A stretch of DNA of 64,000 nucleotides from Candidatus Saccharimonadota bacterium (GTDB lineage: Bacteria; Patescibacteriota; Saccharimonadia; Saccharimonadales; Saccharimonadaceae). How positions within the stretch are numbered: position 1 is the stretch's first letter; each line of letters begins with the position of its first letter. The stretch is taken from contig JAILSC010000016.1 of the NCBI GenBank assembly GCA_024697865.1, positions 47,124 through 111,123 on the forward strand, given 5' to 3'. This document shows positions 16,751-24,390 of this stretch, piece by piece. The translations under genes and the position numbers were made by a program. The notes below the pieces were generated by a model that saw nothing but the letters and a program-made list of their open reading frames with translations, had not been told where the DNA came from and searched no databases.

Positions 16751-17051
16751 GTTCCTTCTTTGATTTTATCCGTCCATCGCCCCGAGCGGGTAGTCTTGCC
16801 TCTTTAATATAGCTCGTAACTCCAAACCGGTTAGCGTATTTATAAACGTCGAAAATGCTTTGTAAGTTTGCTCTTTTCATTTCTTTTCTAAAGTCCTCCC
16901 AGATTTTGTAGTAGCCGTTCGGTGCGCCATATCGATGGAATACTACTGTCATAGTTGGTGTCTCGACTATTACGGTGTATGCCCCACCGAATATGACCTT
17001 GCCCCAATTTAGCTTACGTTCCTTTTGTGACCCAGCTTTGAAACGTCCCAC
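16743..17051 (-). CDS. Phage protein of unknown function
   Basis: A 102-residue basic protein. GTG at 17051 is chosen since AGGAGG lies 6 bases before it and the nearby ATG is in another frame. It contains an aromatic strand (TVVFHRYGAPNGYYKIW) and a helical C-terminus. It overlaps the next gene by 8 bases. No family is recognised. Confidence 0.55.
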   Translation of the reverse strand: MGRFKAGSQKERKLNWGKVIFGGAYTVIVETPTMTVVFHRYGAPNGYYKIWEDFRKEMKRANLQSIFDVYKYANRFGVTSYIKEARLPARGDGRIKSKKEHD

Positions 17052-17061
17052 TCCATACCTC

Positions 17062-18156
17062 CTAGTCTACGATTCTGCAGAGCCCGGCCCTGCATAAATG
17101 TCTTGCCCGTGCTAGAGTGACGTCGAACGGTGGGGAACAACTGTGCATCAGTTCTTGTCTCTCTAGATCAAAATAATCTTTGATTGGGCGAATTGTGATT
17201 TTCTTCATTCTTGGTTTGTACCTGCTAGGATCATCGACCAGTATTTTATCCCAGCTATCGTTCGGCGGTGTATAAGTAAACTCTTGTTTTGGTTCGAATA
17301 TCTTTTCGGCTACTTCGTCTACATTTCCACAGTCCCAGTCTAATATCAGCTCGGCCTGCTTAGGTATTTTGAGTTCTTTAGTCACGCTTAATGGTGTCCT
17401 AACGACTCTAACCCCATAGCCTAAAGCTTCGTTGATTGAATAGCAATAGGTTTCCATATTGTTACTTATTTGTACTAGCCAGGCGCTGTCAGCGATATAT
17501 GGCCTGACGTCTACTCTTGGCTTCATTATGGCCACATTCGGAGATTCTATTTTGCTCGGCATACTGTTGGTAAATATGGCCCAAAAATAGTGGCGGCCAG
17601 TCTTTTCGCAATAACGATCCAGAGCGTCAATTAGTTTTAGTGTCCTATCTCCTCCCTTTGTTCTGTCTTCTAACCTACAAGCTGAGACAAGTCGCACCAC
17701 TTTGTCTGGCTTCTCTAGAGTCAGTGGGTTGTAGCTATATTCCACTGGCTTGTCTACATTCTGCAATTCTTCCTGCTCGATTATTTTAGCCTTAGCATAT
17801 TTACTGACCCCCATTATCTTTTGGATCTTAGGGTGGTCAATCGGTGGTTTATAACCCAGCTCTTGGTAGATCGCATGACACACAAAAATATATTCGTCAG
17901 CTTCTACTTGTTCTATAGCATCAACATTGAAGTTGAAAAATGCTTTTTTGGCGTAGTATTTCACGCCCAGCTCTCTTTTTACGCATCTTACATACCTTCT
18001 GAGCCTGATCAGCTGTTCATAGTCGCATTGGTCATACATTACCGTCAAGTCATATTTGTGATATTTTTTGGCTAGCTCATATAAGAATTGCTCCGTGCCA
18101 CCTATGCTATTGATGAACCGGAAGTAGAATAGGTTAGAGTAGCACTCTTTTTTCAT
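17062..18156 (-). CDS. Phage glycosyltransferase, GT-B (GT4-like)
   Basis: A 364-residue protein. The N-terminal part has SIGGTEQFLYELA, a typical GT4 opening. The second half has VRLVSACRLEDRTKGGDRTL (the strand before the nucleotide-sugar site) and ETYCYSINEALGYGVRVV, equal to the EGxGxxxxEAxAxG signature. The C-terminus carries a PFDVTLARARHLCRAG tail also known from phage proteins. It would transfer a sugar from a nucleotide sugar; the acceptor (phage DNA, a virion protein or host wall polymer) is unknown. The start overlaps the YopX stop by ATGA. Confidence 0.75.
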   Translation of the reverse strand: MKKECYSNLFYFRFINSIGGTEQFLYELAKKYHKYDLTVMYDQCDYEQLIRLRRYVRCVKRELGVKYYAKKAFFNFNVDAIEQVEADEYIFVCHAIYQELGYKPPIDHPKIQKIMGVSKYAKAKIIEQEELQNVDKPVEYSYNPLTLEKPDKVVRLVSACRLEDRTKGGDRTLKLIDALDRYCEKTGRHYFWAIFTNSMPSKIESPNVAIMKPRVDVRPYIADSAWLVQISNNMETYCYSINEALGYGVRVVRTPLSVTKELKIPKQAELILDWDCGNVDEVAEKIFEPKQEFTYTPPNDSWDKILVDDPSRYKPRMKKITIRPIKDYFDLERQELMHSCSPPFDVTLARARHLCRAGLCRIVD

Positions 18157-18554
18157 TTCCCACCTCCTAATAATTCTGGGTTTTCGTGGATGTTGCCAAT
18201 AACCTCAACTTCCTCTTCGCTCCAGTCCTCAAATTCTTCGACTAGCCCGCCTTTACATTTTGCCCAGAATTTAGTGCATAGTTCACTATATCCCACCATA
18301 AATGTTGGCTTTATTCCTTTGAATTTGACTATATCCCCCTCATAGATCTCTTTGCCGTTCTTGTCTTTGAGGCCTGTGTGTTGCTCAACTACAAAAGCCT
18401 CTTGCCTTACCTCTGGAACAATAGTATTGCCAAAGTCTGAGAACACTTTTCCACGAGAACTTACATAAAAATCTCCTATGTAATTATAAGGAAACTTATA
18501 GTTGTAAGTTTTTTGGTCTTCACTCCAAACCCTAAACTTAATTTCTCTACTCAT
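18153..18554 (-). CDS. YopX family protein
   Basis: A 133-residue protein with the YopX layout: EIKFRVWSEDQKTY at the N-terminus, the core VEQHTGLKDKNGKEIYEGDIVKF-like beta strand (residues about 83-107) and VIGNIHENPELL at the end. GGAGG precedes the ATG. The family is common in Gram-positive phages with no settled function. Confidence 0.85.
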   Translation of the reverse strand: MSREIKFRVWSEDQKTYNYKFPYNYIGDFYVSSRGKVFSDFGNTIVPEVRQEAFVVEQHTGLKDKNGKEIYEGDIVKFKGIKPTFMVGYSELCTKFWAKCKGGLVEEFEDWSEEEVEVIGNIHENPELLGGGK

Positions 18555-18557
18555 TCT

Positions 18558-19001
18558 TCACCTCCGAAAACAAATATCTAGGTCTTTTATCACAGGGTCA
18601 GCTAGGTTTTCAATATCTACATCAAAGTAGATTGTGTCCAAATCACGACTTATCCCTGTGAACCTAAACCCTTTATCTTTCAGCCGTTTCCAAGCTTTGA
18701 GCTTTTCCACTGCTTTCTCGGCTTCTTCTTTGGTTTCAAAGTAATTACCGATTTCTTTTCTCGCTTGATGCCATATATGACCTGGCTCTTTTGCAGTCTC
18801 TAGAAAAATTTCTCCTCTATCACCGATATACCAATACTTTTTCGGCTTTGGTTCTTCGTAATCTTCCCACTCCTCGTTCAGTTCGGCAAGGGAATTTACA
18901 ACATACAATTTGTCGTCAGTTATAATGTCTATTTGGTTATCTTCAGATAATTGTTTAAGGATTTTGCCTATCTCCCCTGTTTTCTTGTTTCTGAGCTTCA
19001 T
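18558..19001 (-). CDS. Phage protein of unknown function
   Basis: A 147-residue protein with AAGGAGG before the ATG. The N-terminal 45 residues (KLRNKKTGEIGKI) recall short SH3-like phage modules. The middle has YWYIGDRGEIF and a helix with KEEAEKAVEKLKAWKRLKDKG, a pattern common in phage proteins. Function unknown. Its start overlaps the stop of the upstream gene by one base. Confidence 0.6.
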   Translation of the reverse strand: MKLRNKKTGEIGKILKQLSEDNQIDIITDDKLYVVNSLAELNEEWEDYEEPKPKKYWYIGDRGEIFLETAKEPGHIWHQARKEIGNYFETKEEAEKAVEKLKAWKRLKDKGFRFTGISRDLDTIYFDVDIENLADPVIKDLDICFRR

Positions 19002-19468
19002 TATTTGCCTCCTTTCATCTTTTTAAGAGCATCTTTTCCACGAGGCGTTTTCACGTAATTGTTTAGAGCTCCCATTAAGCCACCTTTAGACGCTCTATAT
19101 AAGTGGTGTTCTCGCCACCTGTCCTCGGCTTCTTCAAATTTATCGCCAGCAACCTCTTTCAGAAGTGCTACATCCTGTAGCAAATCACTTGTGTATTCAT
19201 CTGCATCTAACTCTGCTACTGCACGCATTAGTTTGGTTGCTAAAACCATAGCGTTATCTCGTGATAGCACAACCTCTCTGTCTTCGTGTTTGCCCCGCTC
19301 ATCTTCTTTTACCCAGAGTTCGATACTTACATTGTGGCCATCCCCGTCTCCTTCCTCACTCCAAAGGTCTCGACGGCGGACAGTTATGGTGTCGTAAATA
19401 TCAAAATCTTCTAACTTTATTTCTCGATTCCCCCAATCAAAATAGAAACATTTATCTGCGTACGCCAT
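19001..19468 (-). CDS. Phage protein of unknown function
   Basis: A 155-residue acidic protein with AAAAGGAGG before the ATG. It starts with a strand (CFYFDWGNREIKL) and continues as mixed alpha/beta with a basic C-terminus. No family is recognised. Confidence 0.6.
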   Translation of the reverse strand: MAYADKCFYFDWGNREIKLEDFDIYDTITVRRRDLWSEEGDGDGHNVSIELWVKEDERGKHEDREVVLSRDNAMVLATKLMRAVAELDADEYTSDLLQDVALLKEVAGDKFEEAEDRWREHHLYRASKGGLMGALNNYVKTPRGKDALKKMKGGK

Positions 19469-19470
19469 TA

Positions 19471-19731
19471 TTATTCACCTCCTTTTGGCTCATCTTTTGC
19501 TTTTTCTGCTAAGTCCAAAAGTCTAACTAACATCTCCTTGTCATAGACTTTTATAAAACACTTCTCTTGTATTTCAGGGAGCAATCTTTCTACTGCATTA
19601 TCCCATCGTCTTTTCAGCACATCTTCCAGAACTCTGTTATTTGACTCAAGAATGGCAATTCTGCTTTCAAGTGCGTTCAGCCTATTTACGAGTTCAAGCG
19701 TATCCATTCTGCTTAAATGCCAACTTTTCAT
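19471..19731 (-). CDS. Small coiled-coil phage protein
   Basis: An 86-residue protein with AGGAGG before the ATG. Residues about 8-45 form a coiled coil (LNALESRIAILESNN). The start overlaps the stop of the zinc-finger-like ORF by ATGA. Confidence 0.6.
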   Translation of the reverse strand: MKSWHLSRMDTLELVNRLNALESRIAILESNNRVLEDVLKRRWDNAVERLLPEIQEKCFIKVYDKEMLVRLLDLAEKAKDEPKGGE

Positions 19732-19889
19732 TCTTCACCTCCTATCCCATATTTCTTAATAAACTTCTTTGCGTGTTTCTCGCATAAATATAATGGATTT
19801 TCCCAATCATCCTTTAGACTGATTCGTATTTTCCCGAGATAATGCTTAGCGACTTTTTTGCAGCCTTTGTGCGAACATTCTGGCATCAT
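19728..19889 (-). CDS. Small zinc-finger-like phage protein
   Basis: A 53-residue ORF that overlaps its neighbours by ATGA at both ends. CSHKGC near the N-terminus and LCEKH near the end give a C-x4-C/C-x2-H zinc-binding pattern. The rest is basic. Likely a nucleic-acid-binding protein; the target is unknown. Confidence 0.65.
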   Translation of the reverse strand: MMPECSHKGCKKVAKHYLGKIRISLKDDWENPLYLCEKHAKKFIKKYGIGGEE

Positions 19890-20509
19890 GATTCTTCACC
19901 TCCAGAATGCAACGCCTGCCAGTTCAAGCTTCCTTCACGGGGCCAGTTGTAGTGTTTTAATACAATGCCGGTGAATACTTCTTTGGGTTTTTTGTCATAT
20001 AATTCATAGCTGAATGGTTGGTCTTCACCATATTTTAGGTTAGGAACCCTAGTGTCTCCTAAGAACTCTCGCCGGATGAACTTCACGGCCCCCACGTATT
20101 CTTTTTTGCTCTTTTTATCTAGATGCCAGATTGTGCCGTCATTGACTTCTAGGTCAAAATAGACTAAGTCGTTCTTGCCGTCTAGATATGGCCGAAATTG
20201 CTCGAAATCGGTTAGATAGTAGTCGTCACTCGATAGGGAAACAATGTATTCTCCCCGTGCCAGATCGAACCCTAAGTTCATGGTAGGCGCTACGCCCTTA
20301 TTCTCATCCCAGCGATGGATGACTGATCCAGTTCCGTCTATCATGTTTTCACGCCACCATTTTAGGGCGATATTCCAGCTGTCGTCTGTCGATCCGTCGT
20401 CTAGTAGTACAACCTGGATATCATCGCCTAGTGGAATGCTGTTTAGCGCCCGCTCTAGCAAGTCTTCTTGGTTATACACTGGTATTATCACGCTTATTTT
20501 CACACTCAT
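19886..20509 (-). CDS. Phage glycosyltransferase, family 2 (GT-A)
   Basis: A 207-residue protein. Residues 3-16 (VKISVIIPVYNQED) and VVLLDDGSTDDSW (about 33-45) are the GT2 nucleotide-binding motifs, NKGVAPTMNLGFDLARGEYIVSL-like residues follow, and SSDDYY is the DxD metal site. It is short for the family and lacks membrane helices. GGGAG precedes the ATG. Together with the GT-B enzyme at 17062-18156 it points to a phage-encoded glycosylation step. Confidence 0.8.
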   Translation of the reverse strand: MSVKISVIIPVYNQEDLLERALNSIPLGDDIQVVLLDDGSTDDSWNIALKWWRENMIDGTGSVIHRWDENKGVAPTMNLGFDLARGEYIVSLSSDDYYLTDFEQFRPYLDGKNDLVYFDLEVNDGTIWHLDKKSKKEYVGAVKFIRREFLGDTRVPNLKYGEDQPFSYELYDKKPKEVFTGIVLKHYNWPREGSLNWQALHSGGEES

Positions 20510-20604
20510 CCTATTACTCCCGTTATTACTAATATCCCCATACAGAACAGGAACCCGAGACCGAACCCAACCATGAAAATGTCGCCTTTATTACTCTTAT
20601 CCAT
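20506..20604 (-). CDS. 32-residue membrane peptide
   Basis: A short ORF with GGGAG before its ATG. After a charged head (MDKSNKGD) the rest is one hydrophobic helix rich in Gly, Phe and Val. Both ends overlap neighbours (stop in the GT2 start, start in the preceding gene). One helix could anchor or regulate the glycosyltransferase; this is inference. Confidence 0.5.
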   Translation of the reverse strand: MDKSNKGDIFMVGFGLGFLFCMGILVITGVIG

Positions 20605-21025
20605 TTATACTCTCCCTCTTTCCGAATAACTTAGCAAAGAATTTTTGCTCTTGTTTATCATTTTCTTTCAAAGCTTTTTTAGCTTCTTTTTCTTCAGCCA
20701 TTTCTCGTTCTTTTCTAACTCGGTAGTATAGTGTGCTCTCAGGTATTTTTAGATATTCAGCCATTTCTCGAATTGAGCAGCCATTTTTATATCCGAGCAT
20801 CACTTTGTCACGGACCTCAAGCCAGCGTTCATTTTTAGCAATACTCCTACGAGATTTAGAACCGCCTTTTCGGCCAGCAATTCGTGCCGCTTCCGGATTC
20901 GATGCGAACCCCCCAGTATGTCCTTTTTGACCACCAAGTTTACCGATTCTTTCATAATAGTCTAGACCATGCTCTTTGTAGATTGTATTGCGGGCCTTTA
21001 TCCCGCCAATTTTGGTACCGCTCAT
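20597..21025 (-). CDS. KGG-repeat protein with HTH
   Basis: A 142-residue basic protein. The first half has GG-K-G repeats (IGKLGGQKGHTGGFASN, RIAGRKGGSKSRR) as in KGG stress proteins and phage DNA-binding proteins. Residues about 75-105 are a helix-turn-helix (CSIREMAEYLKIPESTLYYR). The C-terminus is a Lys/Glu helix. GGAGG precedes the ATG. It is probably a DNA-binding phage regulator or packaging accessory. Confidence 0.65.
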   Translation of the reverse strand: MSGTKIGGIKARNTIYKEHGLDYYERIGKLGGQKGHTGGFASNPEAARIAGRKGGSKSRRSIAKNERWLEVRDKVMLGYKNGCSIREMAEYLKIPESTLYYRVRKEREMAEEKEAKKALKENDKQEQKFFAKLFGKRESING

Positions 21026-21265
21026 TTATTTGCCCTCCTCGTCCGGAACCATGTATCCCATATCATTAGCTTTCGGTGTATCGTCGGCATCTATATTCCG
21101 CACCTTTTGATAAGCGTTGTATCCTAAATCCATTGCTTCTTTGATTCGGTTATAGTCTCTACGTGATAAATCCTTCACCAAGTCCATCATTGCGTCAAAT
21201 CGCTCTTCTGCGGGGTCTTCCGTGTAGAATTGTGATCCGTGGTTGGCTCTTTTAAAAAATCCCAT
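21026..21265 (-). CDS. Small phage protein
   Basis: A 79-residue, mostly helical protein with AAAGGAGG before the ATG. It abuts the KGG gene. No domain is recognised. Confidence 0.55.
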   Translation of the reverse strand: MGFFKRANHGSQFYTEDPAEERFDAMMDLVKDLSRRDYNRIKEAMDLGYNAYQKVRNIDADDTPKANDMGYMVPDEEGK

Positions 21266-21275
21266 TTTACCTCCT

Positions 21276-21557
21276 TTAGAATATGCTCATGCGAGCTTGT
21301 TTAAAATCTTGATATCTAGCTTCAATAGTCGGCTCTGATGCCTTAATCAGACCGTCCTGCTGAAGTTTTTGTCGAGTGCGCCGGATAGTCTCCGGGCTTG
21401 ACACTCTTTGCAGGTTGTCAAAAAGCGACTCATTGTAATCCCAACCCTCGTCAATCCAAATCAACGAGATCAGGAGCTTATCATCGCTTGCTGCTTTGGG
21501 CGATTTCTTCACCCAGTCGAGGATTCTACTCCTCATGTCCTTTGTGTTGACCTTCAT
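21276..21557 (-). CDS. Winged-helix-like phage protein
   Basis: A 93-residue protein. SPETIRRTRQKLQQDG followed by a short hydrophobic strand has the form of the recognition helix and wing of small phage wHTH proteins that act on cell-cycle or replication genes. It overlaps the nuclease gene by 32 bases and has AAAGGAGG upstream. Confidence 0.6.
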   Translation of the reverse strand: MKVNTKDMRSRILDWVKKSPKAASDDKLLISLIWIDEGWDYNESLFDNLQRVSSPETIRRTRQKLQQDGLIKASEPTIEARYQDFKQARMSIF

Positions 21558-21951
21558 GTTTTACCTCCTTTAAATAGTCATCTATTAACCTCTTGGCCTG
21601 GTCAAATCCAAGCGCAAAGTCGGCCATATATCCACGATGTTGCAAATCTGATAGCATGGCCGCTTGCTCGGCTATATGCTCAGAAGACCATTCTCCATTC
21701 TTCTTCTTGAGCCTCGTACCTTCCTTTTTCAGTTCGATAAATAGACCGTGGTACCAATCTCGCCCATGTGGTTGTGGCTCAGCAACAAACATATCTGGCC
21801 AAGCTCTTCGGCCACCATTGAGCCTTTTCTGTTTTACTGCCTGGCCCATTGTCAGCTTGATCCCACTTCCAAAATCAGAGTGGAATATGACTTTTGGATA
21901 CTGTAGCTTTAAGTAATCTGCGACTTGTTGTTGTATGACCGATTCTTTCAT
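21526..21951 (-). CDS. VRR-NUC nuclease
   Basis: A 141-residue protein. The VRR-NUC core is visible: ESVIQQQVADYL at the start, RRAWPDMFVAEP with the catalytic Asp, GLFIELKKEG with the E-x-K pair, a conserved Gln (EQAAMLSDL) and GYMADFALGFDQA. Family members are stand-alone structure-specific DNA nucleases in phage recombination modules. The ATG at 21951 is preferred to an upstream start, as it overlaps the stop of the small ORF before it (ATGA). Confidence 0.85.
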   Translation of the reverse strand: MKESVIQQQVADYLKLQYPKVIFHSDFGSGIKLTMGQAVKQKRLNGGRRAWPDMFVAEPQPHGRDWYHGLFIELKKEGTRLKKKNGEWSSEHIAEQAAMLSDLQHRGYMADFALGFDQAKRLIDDYLKEVKHEGQHKGHEE

Positions 21952-22058
21952 GATTGACCCCCAGTCTGCGTTGTTATCTCGAACCCGCAAGTCCTTTTTG
22001 CCGCCTCATTTAAAGCTAACGCCTCTCCTACTGTCAAATCCCTAAATAAGTCATTCAT
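21948..22058 (-). CDS. 36-residue phage ORF
   Basis: A short ORF with GGGAGA before its ATG that ends by ATGA overlap in the VRR-NUC start. The peptide has a helical N-terminal half and a Thr/Gly-rich end. It may serve mainly for translational coupling. Function unknown. Confidence 0.45.
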   Translation of the reverse strand: MNDLFRDLTVGEALALNEAAKRTCGFEITTQTGGQS

Positions 22059-22061
22059 TTT

Positions 22062-22415
22062 TTATCTCCCTACTTTCTCCTTTATTAGCAGGTAACGAAT
22101 CACCCTTTTGTCTCGTCTCAGCTTATTCTCGAACTTAGCCCGGTTTTTAAGCCCCTTGACGTTCCAGAAGTAGTAATAAGCCTCTGTTTCGTCCTCAATT
22201 GGGTAAGCTAACTGTTTCCGGCCGTCGTCTTCAAATAGCCAAATCATGTCACAATATTTTTTTAGTTCTTCGTCTATATCGCTGATAAATTTGGTCTGAT
22301 CGTAGTCTACTTGCACCAGCACGGTAAGCTCGTAGAATTCGGCGTCATCTTGCTCTGTGGCGTCAATTTCGCCGTCTTCCATAGCGTCCCAGTTAGCTTG
22401 CTTGATTTTACTCAT
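22062..22415 (-). CDS. Acidic phage protein
   Basis: A 117-residue protein. The ATG at 22415 is chosen because AAGGAGG lies 5 bases before it. It is acidic at the start, then alternates strands and helices (LTVLVQVDYDQTKFI, YYYFWNVKGLKNR). The duplicated-looking ferredoxin-like pattern is only suggestive. No family is recognised. Confidence 0.6.
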   Translation of the reverse strand: MSKIKQANWDAMEDGEIDATEQDDAEFYELTVLVQVDYDQTKFISDIDEELKKYCDMIWLFEDDGRKQLAYPIEDETEAYYYFWNVKGLKNRAKFENKLRRDKRVIRYLLIKEKVGR

Positions 22416-22427
22416 CTTCACCTCCTT

Positions 22428-22700
22428 TCAACTTGCCTCAGCGTTCAACTTTTTTATAAGGTTTTTGATACCTCTATCGCTACCGATACTTTTAGCAGAC
22501 CACCAGCCTTTATATGGGTATATCTTTCCTGATATTTTGCCTTTTTGGAAGTATATTTCACAATAGGTATAACCAGTTATTTTACACCCTGCTTGCTTTA
22601 AGCGTTTCTCAACATGATCAAAACGAGATGGCTCTACTTTTTCCCTATGTTTTTTCGCTTGCTCTTTCATAAACCGAAAATCATCTGCTAATTCGCTCAT
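22428..22700 (-). CDS. Small phage protein
   Basis: A 90-residue basic protein: an N-terminal charged helix, then a beta part with TYCEIYFQKGKISGKIYPYK and a short C-terminal helix. The pattern recalls small phage DUF proteins that follow recombination genes. Function unknown. Confidence 0.6.
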   Translation of the reverse strand: MSELADDFRFMKEQAKKHREKVEPSRFDHVEKRLKQAGCKITGYTYCEIYFQKGKISGKIYPYKGWWSAKSIGSDRGIKNLIKKLNAEAS

Positions 22701-22857
22701 TTTTCACCTCGTCTTCAAGTTTATTATTTAGCCTATGGTGTATGTTTTTTAAATCTTCTATTTCTACCATGCAATCATAGGCATCATACAAACACAACTC
22801 AGCATCTTTTATATATGACATTGCGCTCTCCAATGCTTCCTCTGTTGTTAAACTCAT
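22681..22857 (-). CDS. 58-residue phage ORF
   Basis: A helical acidic protein with a strong GAGGGGGAG before its ATG. The start overlaps the stop of the recombinase gene by ATGA and the end overlaps the next gene by 20 bases. No domain is recognised. Confidence 0.55.
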   Translation of the reverse strand: MSLTTEEALESAMSYIKDAELCLYDAYDCMVEIEDLKNIHHRLNNKLEDEVKNERISR

Positions 22858-23567
22858 TCTTCTCCCCCTCTACTTGCTGTAATTACTGCAAGTCTGTCGC
22901 TTAATTCCGCTTGTAATTTTTCGGAGTTCAATTTCGCCTTCATTTTGTCTTTTTTGGCGATAACCTCGTCTTCATTACGAATTGGACCGAGCCCTACGTA
23001 TATCTCTTTTAGCTCGTCAATATCCTTGGCTTGTTCTAATTGTTTTTTGGCAATACCAATTTCTCTGATGCTGTATCTAGACTTAGGTTTGTCTATGACT
23101 TCGGCTGCCACTGCGTCCATTTCTTCGGCTGGCGTAGTTTCGTAGCCGGCAACTTTGAGCAACCACCCGATTTTCATCCGGTAAGCTTTACCAACTGCTC
23201 TAGTCTGTGCCATACTGGCCACAGCATATTCATCAAAACCAGTCTTGCCATTCTCTTTATTGGTGCAGATAGCCACTCCATAGCCGACTTTTTTGCCTTC
23301 AGCGTCTCTAAGACTTACTTCTGCCCGATATTTGTAGTTCTTGCCGTCACTTAAGTTCTCAACATTCTCTACAATTGGGAATGTTCCAGTGAACGCTCCG
23401 GCAATTTGCCAGCCTTCTACGTTGACATAATTCTTGCCCTTAATACTGGTGAACAAGTTGTTCTGAACGATCAAGTCTTTTAGGTTCGTCGCAAAGTCCA
23501 TGACGGCGCTAGGGCTAGATAAGTTGACCTGCTCAGTCTTGGTTGCAATTTCGTTAGTCTTAGCCAT
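22854..23567 (-). CDS. Single-strand-annealing-type recombination protein
   Basis: A 237-residue protein. Residues about 40-130 hold NYVNVEGWQIAGAFTG and DEYAVASMAQTRAVGKAYR, then GWLLKVAGYETTPAEEM, a pattern shared by a wide group of phage proteins thought to be Rad52/Sak-like annealing proteins. The C-terminus is a Lys/Glu helical part. Together with the VRR-NUC nuclease it would make a phage recombination pair. The exact family is not certain. Confidence 0.6.
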   Translation of the reverse strand: MAKTNEIATKTEQVNLSSPSAVMDFATNLKDLIVQNNLFTSIKGKNYVNVEGWQIAGAFTGTFPIVENVENLSDGKNYKYRAEVSLRDAEGKKVGYGVAICTNKENGKTGFDEYAVASMAQTRAVGKAYRMKIGWLLKVAGYETTPAEEMDAVAAEVIDKPKSRYSIREIGIAKKQLEQAKDIDELKEIYVGLGPIRNEDEVIAKKDKMKAKLNSEKLQAELSDRLAVITASRGGEE

Positions 23568-23673
23568 TTTGGACTCCTAACACTCGCTGAGCGATCCTGC
23601 GGCCTTCATTGAAGAAGTCATTTGAGACCTTTATAATGTCCGTGTGCTTGATTTCTTTGACCTCGATTTTCAT
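23560..23673 (-). CDS. 37-residue phage ORF
   Basis: A short ORF with GAAGGGAG before its ATG that overlaps the start of the recombination gene by 8 bases. The peptide is amphipathic and helical. It is probably translated and coupled to the recombinase; function unknown. Confidence 0.5.
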   Translation of the reverse strand: MKIEVKEIKHTDIIKVSNDFFNEGRRIAQRVLGVQNG

Positions 23674-23687
23674 TTTTTCTCCCTTCG

Positions 23688-23813
23688 TTAAAATTTTTCT
23701 AATGCATCTGCCCTGTCGTTGGTTCGCATTTCGTCGTTGCGCTCGTCTATTTCATGCAGACGCTCTTGGACTAATCGGTCCGTGTAGTCGTTGATAAGTT
23801 CTTGTCGTTCCAT
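23688..23813 (-). CDS. 41-residue phage ORF
   Basis: A short, very charged helical peptide (ERLHEIDERNDEMR) with AAGGAG before its ATG, which overlaps the stop of the next upstream ORF (TAATG). Confidence 0.5.
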   Translation of the reverse strand: MERQELINDYTDRLVQERLHEIDERNDEMRTNDRADALEKF

Positions 23814-23878
23814 TACGCTAGCTCCTTCCTAGCCTTGACAGCTGCTAGCGCTAGAATTATGTTTTTTGTAGTTTGCAT
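23813..23878 (-). CDS. 21-residue leader ORF
   Basis: A short ORF with GAAGGGAG before its ATG, the same SD context as the 37-residue ORF. It is the first ORF of the leftward phage transcript. The peptide is basic and hydrophobic. Confidence 0.4.
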   Translation of the reverse strand: MQTTKNIILALAAVKARKELA

Positions 23879-24021
23879 CTTTTTTCTCCCTTCGTTTTCG
23901 CTCAGCCGGCCTCGCAGTGAACCGGCCGAGCACTTAAGATTGATATTTGAGGCTTTTGGCTCTGTTATCTCCCAGCTTCTTTAATCCTTGAGCGTGAGTA
24001 GTTTCTGCCCTTTTTAATGCC

Positions 24022-24097
24022 TACGAGGATAAAACTTTGAACCTGGGGTTTCGTCCTCGTCTAGCACTAAAATCACCCGGCTCTATCTGGCCGGGTG
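24022..24097. terminator. Two hairpins at the phage-chromosome border
   Basis: CACCCGGC (24074-24081) and GCCGGGTG (24090-24097) form an 8-bp stem followed by TTT on plus and TTTT on minus. Beside it, ACGAGGA and TCCTCGT form a 7-bp inverted repeat over 24026-24059. In the gap 23879-24158 there is also a GCCGG/CCGGC hairpin with CCTCGCAGTGA in its loop (about 23912). No attachment core can be named. Confidence 0.5.
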
Positions 24098-24129
24098 TTT
24101 CCACACTTTACTGAAACGTAAGAACATGC

Positions 24130-24135
24130 TAAAAT
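24130..24135 (+). promoter_or_regulatory. -10 box of the secG promoter
   Basis: TAAAAT with an upstream TGC (extended -10), followed by AGGGGTAGGAG. No convincing -35 hexamer is seen. Confidence 0.6.
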
Positions 24136-24158
24136 AGGGGTAGGAGTTATTTTATTTT

Positions 24159-24386
24159 ATGGAAATAGGAAGTTTTCTAGAAATTATAATCTTTATCACC
24201 GCTATTTTGACTGTCTTGTTGATTTTGGTCCAAACACGTGGCGCAGCTATGGGTGCAGGGTTCGGTAGTTCAAGTGAGCTTTACACTACACGTCGCGGCC
24301 TAGAGAAGTCCCTCTTCGTTACGACCGTTATCACGTCGACTATTTTCGCGGCATCAATCTTAGGTTTATTAATAATTCCATCATAA
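24159..24386 (+). CDS. secG: SecG, protein translocase subunit
   Basis: A 75-residue membrane protein with two helices (about residues 5-25 and 52-72) and the loop motif VQTRGAAMGAGFG, which is diagnostic of SecG. It assists SecYE in protein export. TAGGAG precedes the ATG. It is followed by the SBP gene after 4 bases. It is the first clearly chromosomal gene beside the phage region. Confidence 0.9.
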   Translation: MEIGSFLEIIIFITAILTVLLILVQTRGAAMGAGFGSSSELYTTRRGLEKSLFVTTVITSTIFAASILGLLIIPS

Positions 24387-24390
24387 TATT

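Noticed and set aside
23879-24158. Phage attachment site at the secG side
   Set aside because: Inverted repeats exist, but the other phage end is outside the window, so no duplicated core can be shown.
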